Notes under the pieces: generated by a model
What the model was told of the DNA's origin: nothing
Databases searched by the model: none
Seen by the model: the letters and a program-made list of their open reading frames with translations, nothing else
Made by a program: the position numbers and the translations under genes
Shown here: one piece after another, positions 10,219 through 18,179 of the stretch
Numbering within the stretch: the stretch's first letter is position 1
How the letters are laid out: each line of letters begins with the position of its first letter
DNA from: SAR86 cluster bacterium
Lineage (GTDB): Bacteria; Pseudomonadota; Gammaproteobacteria; Pseudomonadales; Pseudohongiellaceae
Length of the DNA stretch: 41,987 nt
Direction of reading: 5' to 3'
Assembly: GCA_002401885.1 (NCBI GenBank)
Contig: NVUL01000055.1
Location: 1 to 41,987 of the forward strand

Positions 10219-10234
10219 TAGAGCTGACCCTCTA
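10219..10234. repeat. Small palindrome upstream of the RAYT gene
   Basis: TAGAG-ctgacc-CTCTA, 33 bases before the RAYT start codon. It is too short to classify, but palindromes placed just outside RAYT genes are often REP-like or serve as operators. Confidence 0.3.
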
Positions 10235-10290
10235 TGGGCAGGCGTAGTGTTAGCGCAATTGCTCTAGCGCGTCAACAGTGATGCGATTGA

Positions 10291-10317
10291 TGGAATGGAA
10301 ATTCACCTAATATGGGG
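10291..10317 (+). repeat. Two-hairpin repeat, copy 3
   Basis: GAAT-ggaa-ATTC is followed by ACC-taatat-GGG, matching copy 1 as AAATTCACC(gcg)TAATxxGGGG, with three bases missing from the loop side of the second stem. It lies upstream of the RAYT gene, in the same orientation as the two downstream copies, so the transposase gene is bracketed by the repeat. Confidence 0.5.
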
Positions 10318-10414
10318 AAGAGAATAGCTAGCGCGAGATTGTGTCACTGTAAAAGCAATGTTTTTTACTAATTGTTCCACGAGAAAAAGCGCTTCATGAC
10401 CCCTTGAATAGTTG

Positions 10415-10446
10415 ACCAATTCAGTCTGAATTAGAAGTGAATTGGT
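10415..10446. repeat. Inverted repeat between cmoB and the RAYT gene
   Basis: ACCAATTCA (10415-10423) and TGAATTGGT (10438-10446) are perfect 9-bp inverted arms. An inner TGAATT at 10427-10432 can pair with the left arm instead, so two competing hairpins are possible. It lies 36 bases beyond the cmoB stop and could act in its 3' end, but no T run marks a terminator. Nothing else was recognised in 10187-10481 apart from this and the two elements above. Confidence 0.4.
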
Positions 10447-10481
10447 AGTTGCAGGAGACTAGATAAGTTGGAAGATCGAAA

Positions 10482-11441
10482 CTAGGGGCGAATTGCTTTT
10501 ACTACTACTCGCTTCGGAGCAGGAAGGCCTTCTATTGTGAGCTGCGGATTATTCACATCTAGAGCATCTTCGAGAGAGTCAAAGGGCATCCATTCGGTTT
10601 TGCGTTGTTCATTTACAGATGTAGTTGATTCATCGATTACCGAAATTTGTTCCATCCCGCAGCGAGAGAGCCATTGTACTAAAGTGCGAATACTTGGTAC
10701 GAACCAGACATTGCCCATGCGCGCATATTTCTTCTCGGGTGTCAGGCTGTAACCTGCCTCGCCATCGACACAGATCGATTCAATCACCAGTTCGCCTCCG
10801 GGCCGTAGGCAGCTCTTCAGCTCCAGAATGTGGTCGATCGGCGAGCGCCGGTGATAGATCACTCCCATCGAGAAAACGGTGTCAAAATAGTTCAGTGACG
10901 GCGGCACCTGTTCCAGTGTCAGGGGCAGCACAAATACGGGAGCCTCGGCTGCAAAATGTTTTAGTAGCCAGAACTGCGCAAGGTAGGCGATATGCGGATC
11001 GATGCCCAGCACCATCTCGGCGCCTTCCTCTAACATACGAAATCCGTAATAGCCGTTGCCGCTTCCGACGTCGAGCACACGGCGCGACTCTAGCGGCGAA
11101 ATCTCTTTCACTAGGCGGTCCCATTTCAGATTGGATTGCCACTCCGACTTTATGTCTATGCCAAATAGATCGAACGGCCCCTTGCGCCAAGGTATAAATT
11201 CTAGGAGTTGCTCTCGTAGTTGAGCAAGAGTGTCCGGGTCACTATCACTAGCGCTACCGATTTTAACCTTGCTGCCAAACTCGACTGAACTGGGCTGAAT
11301 TTGGGGCAGTTCGGATAGCAACTTACGCCATCTTGGGAAATCGCCGTGGCGAATCTGTTGCAAGAACTCTTCGTTGGCAAAGGGAAGCAATGCTTCCAGT
11401 GCTGAGCCGCCAATCAGTTCTTGTAGAGGCTTCAGGTTCAT
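10482..11441 (-). CDS. cmoB: tRNA U34 carboxymethyltransferase
   Basis: CmoB transfers a carboxymethyl group from carboxy-SAM to 5-hydroxyuridine at tRNA position 34, making cmo5U for expanded wobble reading. The 319-residue protein matches the family length. The N-terminal helical region contains WRKGPFDLFGIDIKSEW. The carboxy-SAM binding motif DVGSGNG is at residues 124-130, followed by MGVIYHRRSP and the signature PEKKYARMGNVWFVPS. It lies downstream of cmoA on the same strand, separated by 255 bases full of palindromes. Confidence 0.96.
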   Translation of the reverse strand: MNLKPLQELIGGSALEALLPFANEEFLQQIRHGDFPRWRKLLSELPQIQPSSVEFGSKVKIGSASDSDPDTLAQLREQLLEFIPWRKGPFDLFGIDIKSEWQSNLKWDRLVKEISPLESRRVLDVGSGNGYYGFRMLEEGAEMVLGIDPHIAYLAQFWLLKHFAAEAPVFVLPLTLEQVPPSLNYFDTVFSMGVIYHRRSPIDHILELKSCLRPGGELVIESICVDGEAGYSLTPEKKYARMGNVWFVPSIRTLVQWLSRCGMEQISVIDESTTSVNEQRKTEWMPFDSLEDALDVNNPQLTIEGLPAPKRVVVKAIRP

Positions 11442-11458
11442 AGGCTTTACTCTGTTGA

Positions 11459-11588
11459 TACTAAAAAAGTCATCCCTGACTTTTTTAGTACATCGTGCGC
11501 CAAAAGCTGGCGTAAAAATGTCATTTCACTGGTTTTTGGCGCACTCGCATTGCCCTGAACGGGCAATGGTTGCACATCCCTGTGCAAC
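11459..11588. repeat. Array of four palindromes between cmoA and cmoB
   Basis: Four inverted repeats lie in tandem. (1) 11459-11490 has perfect 14-bp arms around TCCC. (2) 11496-11543 has 10-bp arms TGCGCCAAAA/TTTTGGCGCA around a 28-base spacer. (3) 11548-11568 is CATTGCCC-tgaac-GGGCAATG. (4) 11569-11588 is GTTGCACA-tccc-TGTGCAAC. Palindromes 1 and 4 share the core CATCCCTG or ACATCCCTGT but have unrelated arms, so this is not simple duplication. The array is in the cmoA-cmoB intercistronic region and would fold in that mRNA. It may be a mosaic intergenic repeat family. I see no gene in 11442-11696. Confidence 0.7.
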
Positions 11589-11696
11589 GCAGTCGACCAA
11601 AAAAATGCTTGAAGCGGCAGTTTCCTGGTCAAAACGTTAGTGACAGTTGAAGCTAAGTGATTTAAATCCATATCGAGATGCATTTTTTAGGGTCGA

Positions 11697-12437
11697 CTAC
11701 TTAAAGGCAACCATAGAGGCAAAGTTAAAGCACTGGAACCAGACATCGACAGACTGAAAACCAATCTTCTGCAGTCGGTCTCGATGTACGTCCAGAGTCT
11801 CCGGGAGCAAAACCTTTTCTAAAGCCGCTCTCTTCTGACTTATCTCCAATTTGCTATAGCCCATGTTCTCTTTAAAGCTGTGGTACATCTCAATAAACAA
11901 TTGATTGAGCTTCTCATCGGGAAAGGTAATCTTCTCTGAGATAATCAAGACACCGCCAGGTTTCATTCCCGCGTAGATTTTACTTAGTAAGGAAGCTCGC
12001 TCCGCAAGAGGGATAAATTGAAGAGTAAAGTTCAATACTACCACCGAGGCATCCGTTATTTCTGAGTCACACAGGTTTTCACAGCGACACTCAATCTTGC
12101 TGGCGAGTCGTGGCATACTTTTTAGCTTGGTTTGCAGGCGGTCGATCATGGCAGCCGAATTGTCGATCGCAATTGTGGAGAAATCCTGGCACTTAACTCG
12201 ATCTGCCGCGGCGAGAGTGGCGCCCCCTAGGCTGCAGCCTAGGTCATAGATTCGGCTCTGTTCCTGACAATACTCCTCTGCCAACACACCAATCATGGCT
12301 ATGATGGTGCTATAGCCCGGAATCGATCGATTGATCATATCTTCGAACACGGAGGCGACTTTTTCGTCGAAAACGAAGTCACCGGGAAGCTTCGTCTCTG
12401 CGAATATTCGATCTTTATTCTGAGTGGGTTCGGTCAT
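11697..12437 (-). CDS. cmoA: Carboxy-S-adenosyl-L-methionine synthase
   Basis: CmoA converts SAM and prephenate to carboxy-SAM, the substrate CmoB uses for tRNA wobble modification. The protein has 246 residues, as expected. The N-terminal DRIFAETKLPGDFVFDEKVA, the SAM motif YDLGCSLGGATLAAA and VVLNFTLQFIP are characteristic of CmoA rather than of ordinary methyltransferases. It precedes cmoB on the minus strand, with a palindrome array between the two. It is divergent from the next methyltransferase gene by 73 bases. Confidence 0.95.
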   Translation of the reverse strand: MTEPTQNKDRIFAETKLPGDFVFDEKVASVFEDMINRSIPGYSTIIAMIGVLAEEYCQEQSRIYDLGCSLGGATLAAADRVKCQDFSTIAIDNSAAMIDRLQTKLKSMPRLASKIECRCENLCDSEITDASVVVLNFTLQFIPLAERASLLSKIYAGMKPGGVLIISEKITFPDEKLNQLFIEMYHSFKENMGYSKLEISQKRAALEKVLLPETLDVHRDRLQKIGFQSVDVWFQCFNFASMVAFK

Positions 12438-12510
12438 TGTGAGTTGCTTAGTGAGCTGCCTGTTTGAGAATTGGATTCGATCAATTGACTCGACTTATTA
12501 AGAAGACTTA

Positions 12511-13215
12511 GTGCTATTCTACGCAGCACTTGCTCGTAACTCGAACAGAATTCGAGACGCTTTCCATTCTAGCTGTCTATCTCATTCTATCCAGTGCATT
12601 ATCCTGCTATCTTATTCTTATTCGAACCCGTTCATTATCCTGTTATCTAATTCTCATTCAAATGCCAATGCGTCATCATTTCTTGTAGATAATTATGGCT
12701 TGTTCGACAATCTACAAGTTGGGAATGGCGTCTTGGATCTCGCCTGTGGCAAAGGAAGAAACGGATTATTTTTAGTTAGCCATAATGTTCCTGTACTATT
12801 TGCAGATAATAATGAAGCCCATCTACAATCCATTCCGCCCGAACTAGAGTCAGCAGGGACTAGAGCGAAGAAAAGTACGTGTTGGTTGATAGATTTTGAG
12901 GCAGAAGTGAGTGAGGGCAGAAATCCCCTAGCCGGTAAAAGTTTCGATGCAGTCATAGTATTCAACTATCTGCACAGGCCGCTTTTTCCTTTTATTAGAG
13001 AGGCGATTCGGCCAGGTGGATTGATTATCTATGAGACATTCACGGTAGATCAGAAACGTTTCGGCAGGCCGAGTAACCCAGATTTTCTCTTGGGGCATGA
13101 CGAATTAGCCCAGGCTTTTGCAGGATGGGAGCTTATCGAGAGCTTTGAAGGTGAGGCGTCGAACCCAGAGCGAGCGATAGCAAGATTAATAGCCAGAAAG
13201 CAGGCTAAAAAGTGA
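12511..13215 (+). CDS. Class I SAM-dependent methyltransferase, TehB-like, with a repeat-encoded N-terminus
   Basis: The core, from about residue 55, is a class I methyltransferase: VLDLACGKGRNGLFL (SAM motif I around residues 74-88), FDAVIVFNYLHRP and IRPGGLIIYETFT. This resembles TehB/tellurite-resistance-like and small-molecule methyltransferases; the substrate is unknown. The only possible start upstream of the core is the GTG at 12511, because an in-frame stop lies at 12499. The first 55 residues are unlike the family and contain a degenerate 12-residue repeat (IILLSYSYSNPF, IILLSNSHSNAN) coded by 36-bp DNA repeats. The gene overlaps the next one by a few bases if that uses its GTG. Confidence 0.8.
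   Translation: MLFYAALARNSNRIRDAFHSSCLSHSIQCIILLSYSYSNPFIILLSNSHSNANASSFLVDNYGLFDNLQVGNGVLDLACGKGRNGLFLVSHNVPVLFADNNEAHLQSIPPELESAGTRAKKSTCWLIDFEAEVSEGRNPLAGKSFDAVIVFNYLHRPLFPFIREAIRPGGLIIYETFTVDQKRFGRPSNPDFLLGHDELAQAFAGWELIESFEGEASNPERAIARLIARKQAKK
12564..12662 (+). repeat. Degenerate 36-bp tandem repeat inside the methyltransferase gene
   Basis: CATTATCCTGCTATCTTATTC at 12597 recurs 36 bases later at 12633 with about 4 mismatches in 30. A weaker third copy, CATTCTAGCTGTCTATCTCA, precedes it from about 12565. The period is a multiple of three, so the repeat stays in frame and adds Ser/Ile/Leu-rich residues at the protein's N-terminus. Confidence 0.6.
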
Positions 13216-13220
13216 GTCTA

Positions 13221-13952
13221 ATGAGCAAGGCAAAAATACTTCCCTTAAATTTTGGCAGCAGAAGCAAGGCTGTAAAGCGACCGTATGAGTGCGAGATACT
13301 GCGCAGCAAGCGGAAGACGCTTGCTCTGTATATCAAGCAGCAAAAAGTAGTAGTTCGCTGCCCGTTGCGTGCACCGAGATTGGAGGTCGAGGAATTCATT
13401 AGTTCGAACCACGCTTGGATAGAGGGTCGGTTATTCGAAGAATCTCTGCGCGAGAAGCAGGCGTTGAGGGTCGAAAGAGGGGCTAAGGTTTTCTATCGGG
13501 CCCGCGAGCGCACCATCGTCTTCAAGGAAGGGCGCAAGCATCGAGTAATGGTAGTTGGCGATGAATTCATTATTCAGGGTCATAAGCTGACTCCAGCCAA
13601 AGCGAAGATACAGGTAGAAGACTTTCTAATCGACAAGGCGAGTGAATATATCTTGCCCAGGGCCCGAGGCCTGGCCCGTCATCTGGGTGTCGAACACAAG
13701 ATTACTGAGATTAAACTCAGAAAGACCAAGTCCAAATGGGGGCATTGCACGTCAACGGGAGTACTGCAGTACAACTGGATGATTATGTTGGCGCCTTACA
13801 GCATTATTGATTACATGATCACTCACGAGGTCTGCCACCTGTTGCACATGGACCACTCGCAGCGATTCTGGAATCGGGTTGAATCCATCTGCCCCGATTG
13901 CGACCGCTATATCAATTGGCTCAAAGAGCACGAGCATCGACTCTGGTTCTAG
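13221..13952 (+). CDS. YgjP/WLM-like zinc metalloprotease (DUF45)
   Basis: A DUF45 (YgjP-like) metalloprotease of 243 residues from the ATG at 13221; a GTG at 13212 would add three residues and overlap the preceding stop codon. The C-terminal domain holds the zinc site HEVCH (about residues 202-206), with a third His in MDHSQRFW, and the family motif SKWGHCTSTG before it. The N-terminal region, RSKRKTLALYIKQQKVVVRCP, is the usual beta-rich part. It is cytoplasmic, with no signal peptide. Cellular substrates of this family are not established. It follows the methyltransferase directly and is probably co-transcribed with it. Confidence 0.85.
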   Translation: MSKAKILPLNFGSRSKAVKRPYECEILRSKRKTLALYIKQQKVVVRCPLRAPRLEVEEFISSNHAWIEGRLFEESLREKQALRVERGAKVFYRARERTIVFKEGRKHRVMVVGDEFIIQGHKLTPAKAKIQVEDFLIDKASEYILPRARGLARHLGVEHKITEIKLRKTKSKWGHCTSTGVLQYNWMIMLAPYSIIDYMITHEVCHLLHMDHSQRFWNRVESICPDCDRYINWLKEHEHRLWF

Positions 13953-13953
13953 C

Positions 13954-14739
13954 TCATTGCTTCGCCTGAAACCTTAAGTCCCACACCCCATGACCGAGGC
14001 GCTGCCCTCGCTTCTCGAATTTTGTAACGGGCCTATCTGGCTCCGGCCAGTAGTTTTGAGCACCTAGGGTGTTTTCCAAGCAAGGGTTTGCCTCCAGCAC
14101 TTCCATCATGTGTTCGGCATAGGCCTGCCAGTCTGTTGCGAAATGAAGCTCCGCCGCCGTGTTCAATTTCCTCAGCAGCAGCTCGATGAATTCCGGCTGC
14201 ACTAAGCGTCGCTTATTGTGCCGCTTCTTGTGCCAAGGATCGGGGAAAAATAGTAATAGCCTGTCGATGCAGTTATCGGGCAACCCGATTTCCAGAATTT
14301 CTCTGGCGTCATGGCAGATTAATTTGATATTAGTGAGTTTGTTTTCGACAATGCCATTGAGGAGCTTGCCGACGCCGGGCTGGTGCACTTCAATTCCGAG
14401 GAAGTTCTGATCAGGGCTTTGCTTCGCCATCTCCAGGAGTGAGTCACCCATCCCGAATCCGATCTCTACCGTTAGCTTCTGCGGCTTCTCAAACAGCGTA
14501 TCGAGGTCCAGAGCTTCTCTGTTGAATTCGACGACGTACTTTCCCCAGTAGCTTTCGATTGCTTTGCGTTGTGCATCGGTCAAACGTCCGGAGCGAATAA
14601 CATAGCTGCGGATCGGTCTCTTGTTCTCGTCTGGTATAGATTTAGACACAGGTATGTCGACTCTTCGATTGATTGATGGGACGCAGTAAGTGACGTCTAT
14701 GCTAGGAATACTCCATCTATTGAGAGGAAGCAGAGACAC
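13954..14739 (-). CDS. trmB: tRNA (guanine-N7)-methyltransferase
   Basis: TrmB methylates G46 of tRNA. The protein contains the SAM motif EIGFGMGDSLLEMA, the tRNA-binding and catalytic block FFPDPWHKKRHNKRRLVQPEF and the C-terminal motif TKFEKRGQRLGHGVWDL. From the GTG at 14739, which follows a well-placed GAGG, the product is 261 residues. Homologues begin nearer residue 31, and a second GTG at 14649 would give 231 residues with a poorer ribosome site, so the start is uncertain. It converges on the YgjP gene with one base between the two stop codons. Confidence 0.93.
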   Translation of the reverse strand: MSLLPLNRWSIPSIDVTYCVPSINRRVDIPVSKSIPDENKRPIRSYVIRSGRLTDAQRKAIESYWGKYVVEFNREALDLDTLFEKPQKLTVEIGFGMGDSLLEMAKQSPDQNFLGIEVHQPGVGKLLNGIVENKLTNIKLICHDAREILEIGLPDNCIDRLLLFFPDPWHKKRHNKRRLVQPEFIELLLRKLNTAAELHFATDWQAYAEHMMEVLEANPCLENTLGAQNYWPEPDRPVTKFEKRGQRLGHGVWDLRFQAKQ

Positions 14740-14863
14740 AAAGACGCCTCGGCATTCTGCCAGCTAGATAGGCTTCTCGTCCTGACGCAACTACTTTATT
14801 TATCGCTGAAGCCATTATTTGTAGGTTCGGCCTACCTTTAGATTGCTATTTAAGCTGTAACGT

Positions 14864-15247
14864 TTAGCTGGGGAATTGTTGCTTTGCAGCGAACCAGACT
14901 ATGAGCGCCCATGCTGTTAAAAAGCAGAGTCCACCTAAAGGGGTAATCGCACCCAGCCATCGTATTCCAGTAATGCTTAGCAGATACAGGCTGCCGGAAA
15001 ATAAAACAATGCCAGCCAGCATCAAGTAGGCGCTGATGCGGAGGAGGTTCGTTGTTGGGAAATTAAGCATCATCAATCCGATGCCGAACATGGCGAGTGC
15101 GTGGTACATATGATATTGCACGCCAGTTTGAAATGTATTGAGTAGCTCCGGGCTCAGTCTATCGCGCAGCATATGTGATGCGAATGCGCCGAGTGACACA
15201 GCGAGGAAGCCATTAACTCCGGCCAGCATAATAATTAGTTTGGTCAT
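14864..15247 (-). CDS. DUF423 family inner membrane protein
   Basis: A 127-residue integral membrane protein with four predicted helices and the DUF423 pattern: an N-terminal GVNGFLAVSLGAFASHML, then FQTGVQYHMYHALAMFGIGL in the second helix, and a Gly-rich TPLGGLCFLTAWALIV at the end. Members such as YwdK/YgdD are widespread and have no established function. It lies downstream of the rpoH terminator and upstream of trmB on the same strand. Confidence 0.88.
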   Translation of the reverse strand: MTKLIIMLAGVNGFLAVSLGAFASHMLRDRLSPELLNTFQTGVQYHMYHALAMFGIGLMMLNFPTTNLLRISAYLMLAGIVLFSGSLYLLSITGIRWLGAITPLGGLCFLTAWALIVWFAAKQQFPS

Positions 15248-15295
15248 GGTAGTTCGCGCTCAGTGATGCAAAAGGTAGCCGGTCAAATTCAGGTC

Positions 15296-15326
15296 AAAAA
15301 AAAGCCGCGAGAGTTCGCGGCTTTTT
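15296..15326. terminator. Intrinsic terminator after rpoH
   Basis: GCCGCGA (15304-15310), loop GAGT, TCGCGGC (15315-15321) is a perfect 7-bp stem with an A run on one side and TTTTT on the other. Read on the minus strand it is a rho-independent terminator 13 bases after the rpoH stop codon. The T/A runs on both sides mean it could also work in the other direction. Confidence 0.85.
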
Positions 15327-15338
15327 GCTGTTCATTGC

Positions 15339-16199
15339 TTAGGCTGCCATTTTTACTTTGATTTTATTCATCGCGTTTTTTTCGAGTTGGCGAATTCGCT
15401 CAGCGGAAATGCCATAGCGGTCGGCTAACTCATGCAGCGTAGCTTTTTTATCACTCAACCAACGGCTGTTCAAGATATCTTTACTGCGATCATCTAGTTC
15501 AGACATAGCTGAGTGAAGACTGTTATTCGTTACTTCTTCCCATTCATCCTCTTCGACATTGGTAGCAAGATCAGACGCCTGATCTTCTAAGTAGTAAGCC
15601 GGTGCTTTGTAGGCTGCTTCATCGTCACTGTCTGAATCGGCATCGAAAGCGGCGTCATAGGATGCCATTCGGCCTTCCATCTGCCTAACGACTTTAGCAT
15701 CAACACCAAGGTCCTGTGCCATTGCTTCGGCTTCTTCGTTGTTCAACCAACCAAGACGTTTCTTAGAGCTGCGCAGATTGAAGAACAGTTTGCGCTGCGC
15801 TTTGGTGGTAGCGATTTTGACAATTCGCCAGTTGCGCAGAATGTATTCATGCATCTCGGCCTTGATCCAATGTACGGCGAAGGATACTAGGCGAACACCC
15901 ACCTCTGGATTGAATCGCTTAACAGCCTTCATCAGGCCAACATTACCTTCTTGGATCAGGTCTGCCTGAGAGAGGCCATAACCGGAATATGTTTTGGACA
16001 TGTGCACGACGAAGCGCAGGTGTGCGAGAACCAGTTGTCTGGCCGCATCCACGTTATCTTCATAGTAATACTGCTTGGCCAGATCAAGCTCCTGCTCAGG
16101 CGTCAGCATAGCGATGCTATTAACCGAGGAGATATAAGCAGTTAAATCCTGACCCGGAGTTGTGGGGTCGAAAACTTGTAAACTGTTAGCTGTGCTCAT
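15339..16199 (-). CDS. rpoH: RNA polymerase sigma-32 factor
   Basis: RpoH directs transcription of heat shock genes. The protein has 286 residues (E. coli 284). Region 2 contains [39 protein letters not shown], read here as consecutive conserved blocks. The RpoH box QRKLFFNLR, which distinguishes sigma-32 from other sigma factors, is present. Region 4 ends with [21 protein letters not shown]. Its place downstream of ftsX matches the conserved ftsYEX-rpoH order. The 277-base gap to ftsX holds a likely separate promoter. Confidence 0.97.
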   Translation of the reverse strand: MSTANSLQVFDPTTPGQDLTAYISSVNSIAMLTPEQELDLAKQYYYEDNVDAARQLVLAHLRFVVHMSKTYSGYGLSQADLIQEGNVGLMKAVKRFNPEVGVRLVSFAVHWIKAEMHEYILRNWRIVKIATTKAQRKLFFNLRSSKKRLGWLNNEEAEAMAQDLGVDAKVVRQMEGRMASYDAAFDADSDSDDEAAYKAPAYYLEDQASDLATNVEEDEWEEVTNNSLHSAMSELDDRSKDILNSRWLSDKKATLHELADRYGISAERIRQLEKNAMNKIKVKMAA

Positions 16200-16258
16200 T
16201 TGTGTTCACTCTTTCCTGAATAGTTCGAAATCTACGATAGACTACGAACCGATACCCT

Positions 16259-16288
16259 ATTTTAGCATTCAAACTTTCCCTCCGCCAA
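16259..16288 (-). promoter_or_regulatory. Probable rpoH promoter
   Basis: On the minus strand TTGGCG (16288-16283) is separated by 18 bases from TAAAAT (16264-16259), with TGC just before the -10 as an extended -10 element. It lies 60 bases upstream of the rpoH ATG. E. coli rpoH likewise has its own promoters in the ftsX-rpoH gap. The rest of 16200-16476 shows no convincing gene. Confidence 0.45.
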
Positions 16289-16476
16289 TAATACCTTTTC
16301 TCTAAACGCCCTTGCTTACGGGACTTTGCGGAGGTTTCAGCGCTAATTGTCTCGGCGCCAGTCCCATAGTTTCGCAAAAGCTTAGAAATAGCCTTGAAAC
16401 GAAAGGCGGGAACTAGCCTATACATGGAGCTGTATTCCAGCATATCAAGGGCTGCGAACAAGAAATTGCTGTGTTG

Positions 16477-17463
16477 CTAGGGGTTGATAGCGCGGATATG
16501 GCGCAGACTAGCCATGAGTGCTGCTGCCCAGCCAATAGCAGCGCCGGCAACGACTATGAGCAGTGCACTCCTGAATCCGAAGCCACGTAACTGGAAGTCG
16601 CTCTCATACAGTTGCATCAATACTTCTAAGTTTGAATTAAACGTAGTTAAAACAAGGCCCTGAAGTAGCGTAGCCAAGATTCCACCGCCGAGTCCATAGA
16701 GGAGGCCTGTGTATAAAAAAGGTCTGGCGGCATACATATCGCTGCCACCTACCAACTTAATCACTCGGATCTCCGCCTTGCGGTTCTCGATTGCCAATTT
16801 TATGGTGTTGCCCACCACAAAGAATAGCCCGAGAATCACGATCACCGCGAGCACACTGCCAATGGCGCTAACCAGGTTCGATATCGCCGCTAATCTTTGC
16901 AACCAGAGGCTGTCCACCTGAACCACATCGACTTGGGGTAGTTCTTGTAGCTGCCTCGCAAGCTCATCTACCGCCGCAGGTGAGACATCGGCTGGGGTAA
17001 GAACAATTGCTCCTGGCAATGGGTTGGTGGCCATCTCTTGGAGTAAGTCTTCCAGGCCGCTAGCGGCGCTAAACTCCTCTAGCGCCTGAGAAGGTGAGAC
17101 ATAGTATGCGTCTTCAATGTCGATCCTAGTTAGTAAGCTCTCACTAACTTCTTGGCCGTCGACCTCTGAAACACCATCTTGTAGATAGAGAGTCACCTGA
17201 GCACTGTCTTGAAAACCGGCTAGAAGGCTGGCCAGGTTACTGTTTAGGCCGAACAGAAGGGCAGGCAGCAACAGGGCTACTGCGACTACAAAGAGTGTCA
17301 CCAGACTAGATGCCGGTGTTTCCAGAAGTCGACTAGCGCTGCCTCTTGCGATGCGCCGGTGGAGCTTTACTCGATTTGCGAATGATTCGGTCTGTTCCGC
17401 ACGCGTGTTGCGCCTAGCTCGAGGTTGATCCGGATTCCTATTGCGGCGCTTAGTGGCACTCAC
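16477..17463 (-). CDS. ftsX: Cell division protein FtsX
   Basis: FtsX is the membrane half of the FtsEX complex, which activates peptidoglycan hydrolases through EnvC-type partners at the septum. The 328-residue protein has a long basic cytoplasmic N-terminus (about 50 residues), a first helix at about 53-73, a periplasmic domain (about 75-190, with QVTLYLQDGVSE) and three C-terminal helices near 190-222, 248-274 and 299-323. The signature AEIRVIKLVGGSDMYAARPFLYTG is present between the helices. The start overlaps the end of ftsE by four bases, so the two are translationally coupled. Confidence 0.95.
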   Translation of the reverse strand: MSATKRRNRNPDQPRARRNTRAEQTESFANRVKLHRRIARGSASRLLETPASSLVTLFVVAVALLLPALLFGLNSNLASLLAGFQDSAQVTLYLQDGVSEVDGQEVSESLLTRIDIEDAYYVSPSQALEEFSAASGLEDLLQEMATNPLPGAIVLTPADVSPAAVDELARQLQELPQVDVVQVDSLWLQRLAAISNLVSAIGSVLAVIVILGLFFVVGNTIKLAIENRKAEIRVIKLVGGSDMYAARPFLYTGLLYGLGGGILATLLQGLVLTTFNSNLEVLMQLYESDFQLRGFGFRSALLIVVAGAAIGWAAALMASLRHIRAINP

Positions 17464-18137
17464 AGTGATGGCCTAGGTTTCTGGTCCGCCAAGAGTTTCC
17501 CGTCTTTGAGTACTAGCGTTCTGCAGTTCAAGCGCTCTATGAGTGCCGCATCATGACTCGCAACCAATAGACACACACCGACGCTCTGAAACTGTTGGAA
17601 AACCTTCATCACCTCTGCCGATAATCCCGGGTCTAGATTTCCAGTGGGTTCGTCGGCTAGGATAATACTAGGTCTGTTAACGACTGCACGAGCGATTCCC
17701 ACGCGCTGCTGTTCTCCGCCTGAGAGAGCTTCGGGAAAGCTCTTTTCTTTCTTCAGCAAGCCAACTTTGTCGAGAGCGGCCCTGACGCGCCGGGCAGCAT
17801 CATTCGGTTGATAGCCACAAATTTCTAGAGGAAGCGCAACGTTGTCGTACACACTGCGATCGTGGAGCAGCTGGTGGTCTTGAAAAACGGTACCGATCTG
17901 GCGGCGGTGGTGGGCAATTTGTGTTGCAGAAATTCGATTTAGATTTACGCCGTTAGCAATTAACTGTCCTGAACTAGGCGCTTCCATTGCCAAGATAAGT
18001 TTTAAGAGTGTGCTCTTGCCAGCTCCAGAGTGTCCGGTAATGAAAGCAAATTCGCCGCGACTAACTTCGAAACTAATATCAGACAGCGCTTCCCGACCAT
18101 CGGCATAACGTTTACTCACGCTATCAAACTTGATCAT
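17460..18137 (-). CDS. ftsE: Cell division ATP-binding protein FtsE
   Basis: FtsE is the ATPase of the FtsEX complex. The 225 residues form a single ABC domain: Walker [10 protein letters not shown] near residues 36-44, the Q-loop TVFQDHQLL, the signature [15 protein letters not shown] and Walker [14 protein letters not shown], followed by the switch His in VASHD. It overlaps ftsX by four bases and follows ftsY by 42 bases in the conserved ftsY-ftsE-ftsX operon. Confidence 0.96.
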   Translation of the reverse strand: MIKFDSVSKRYADGREALSDISFEVSRGEFAFITGHSGAGKSTLLKLILAMEAPSSGQLIANGVNLNRISATQIAHHRRQIGTVFQDHQLLHDRSVYDNVALPLEICGYQPNDAARRVRAALDKVGLLKKEKSFPEALSGGEQQRVGIARAVVNRPSIILADEPTGNLDPGLSAEVMKVFQQFQSVGVCLLVASHDAALIERLNCRTLVLKDGKLLADQKPRPSL

Positions 18138-18179
18138 TCCGCTGGCCTGGTAGAGAAAAATCTAAATTAACAATGGGGC

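Noticed and set aside
10625..11197. Long plus-strand reading frame opposite cmoB (190 codons)
   Set aside because: It lies wholly within the well-supported cmoB, is rich in Arg/Ser/Pro as antisense frames are, and has no recognisable domain.
11459..11588. CRISPR array
   Set aside because: There are no direct repeats with regular spacers; the elements are palindromes with different arms and no cas genes are present.
11447..11683. 78-codon minus-strand frame between cmoA and cmoB
   Set aside because: It runs through all four palindromes, so its sequence is explained by the repeat array.
14821..14835. GTAGG-ttcgg-CCTAC hairpin between trmB and DUF423 as a terminator
   Set aside because: The stem is five bases and no T run follows on either strand.
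16186..16461. 91-codon minus-strand frame upstream of rpoH
   Set aside because: It overlaps the rpoH start and the probable rpoH promoter, has no family resemblance and an unusual Arg-rich composition.
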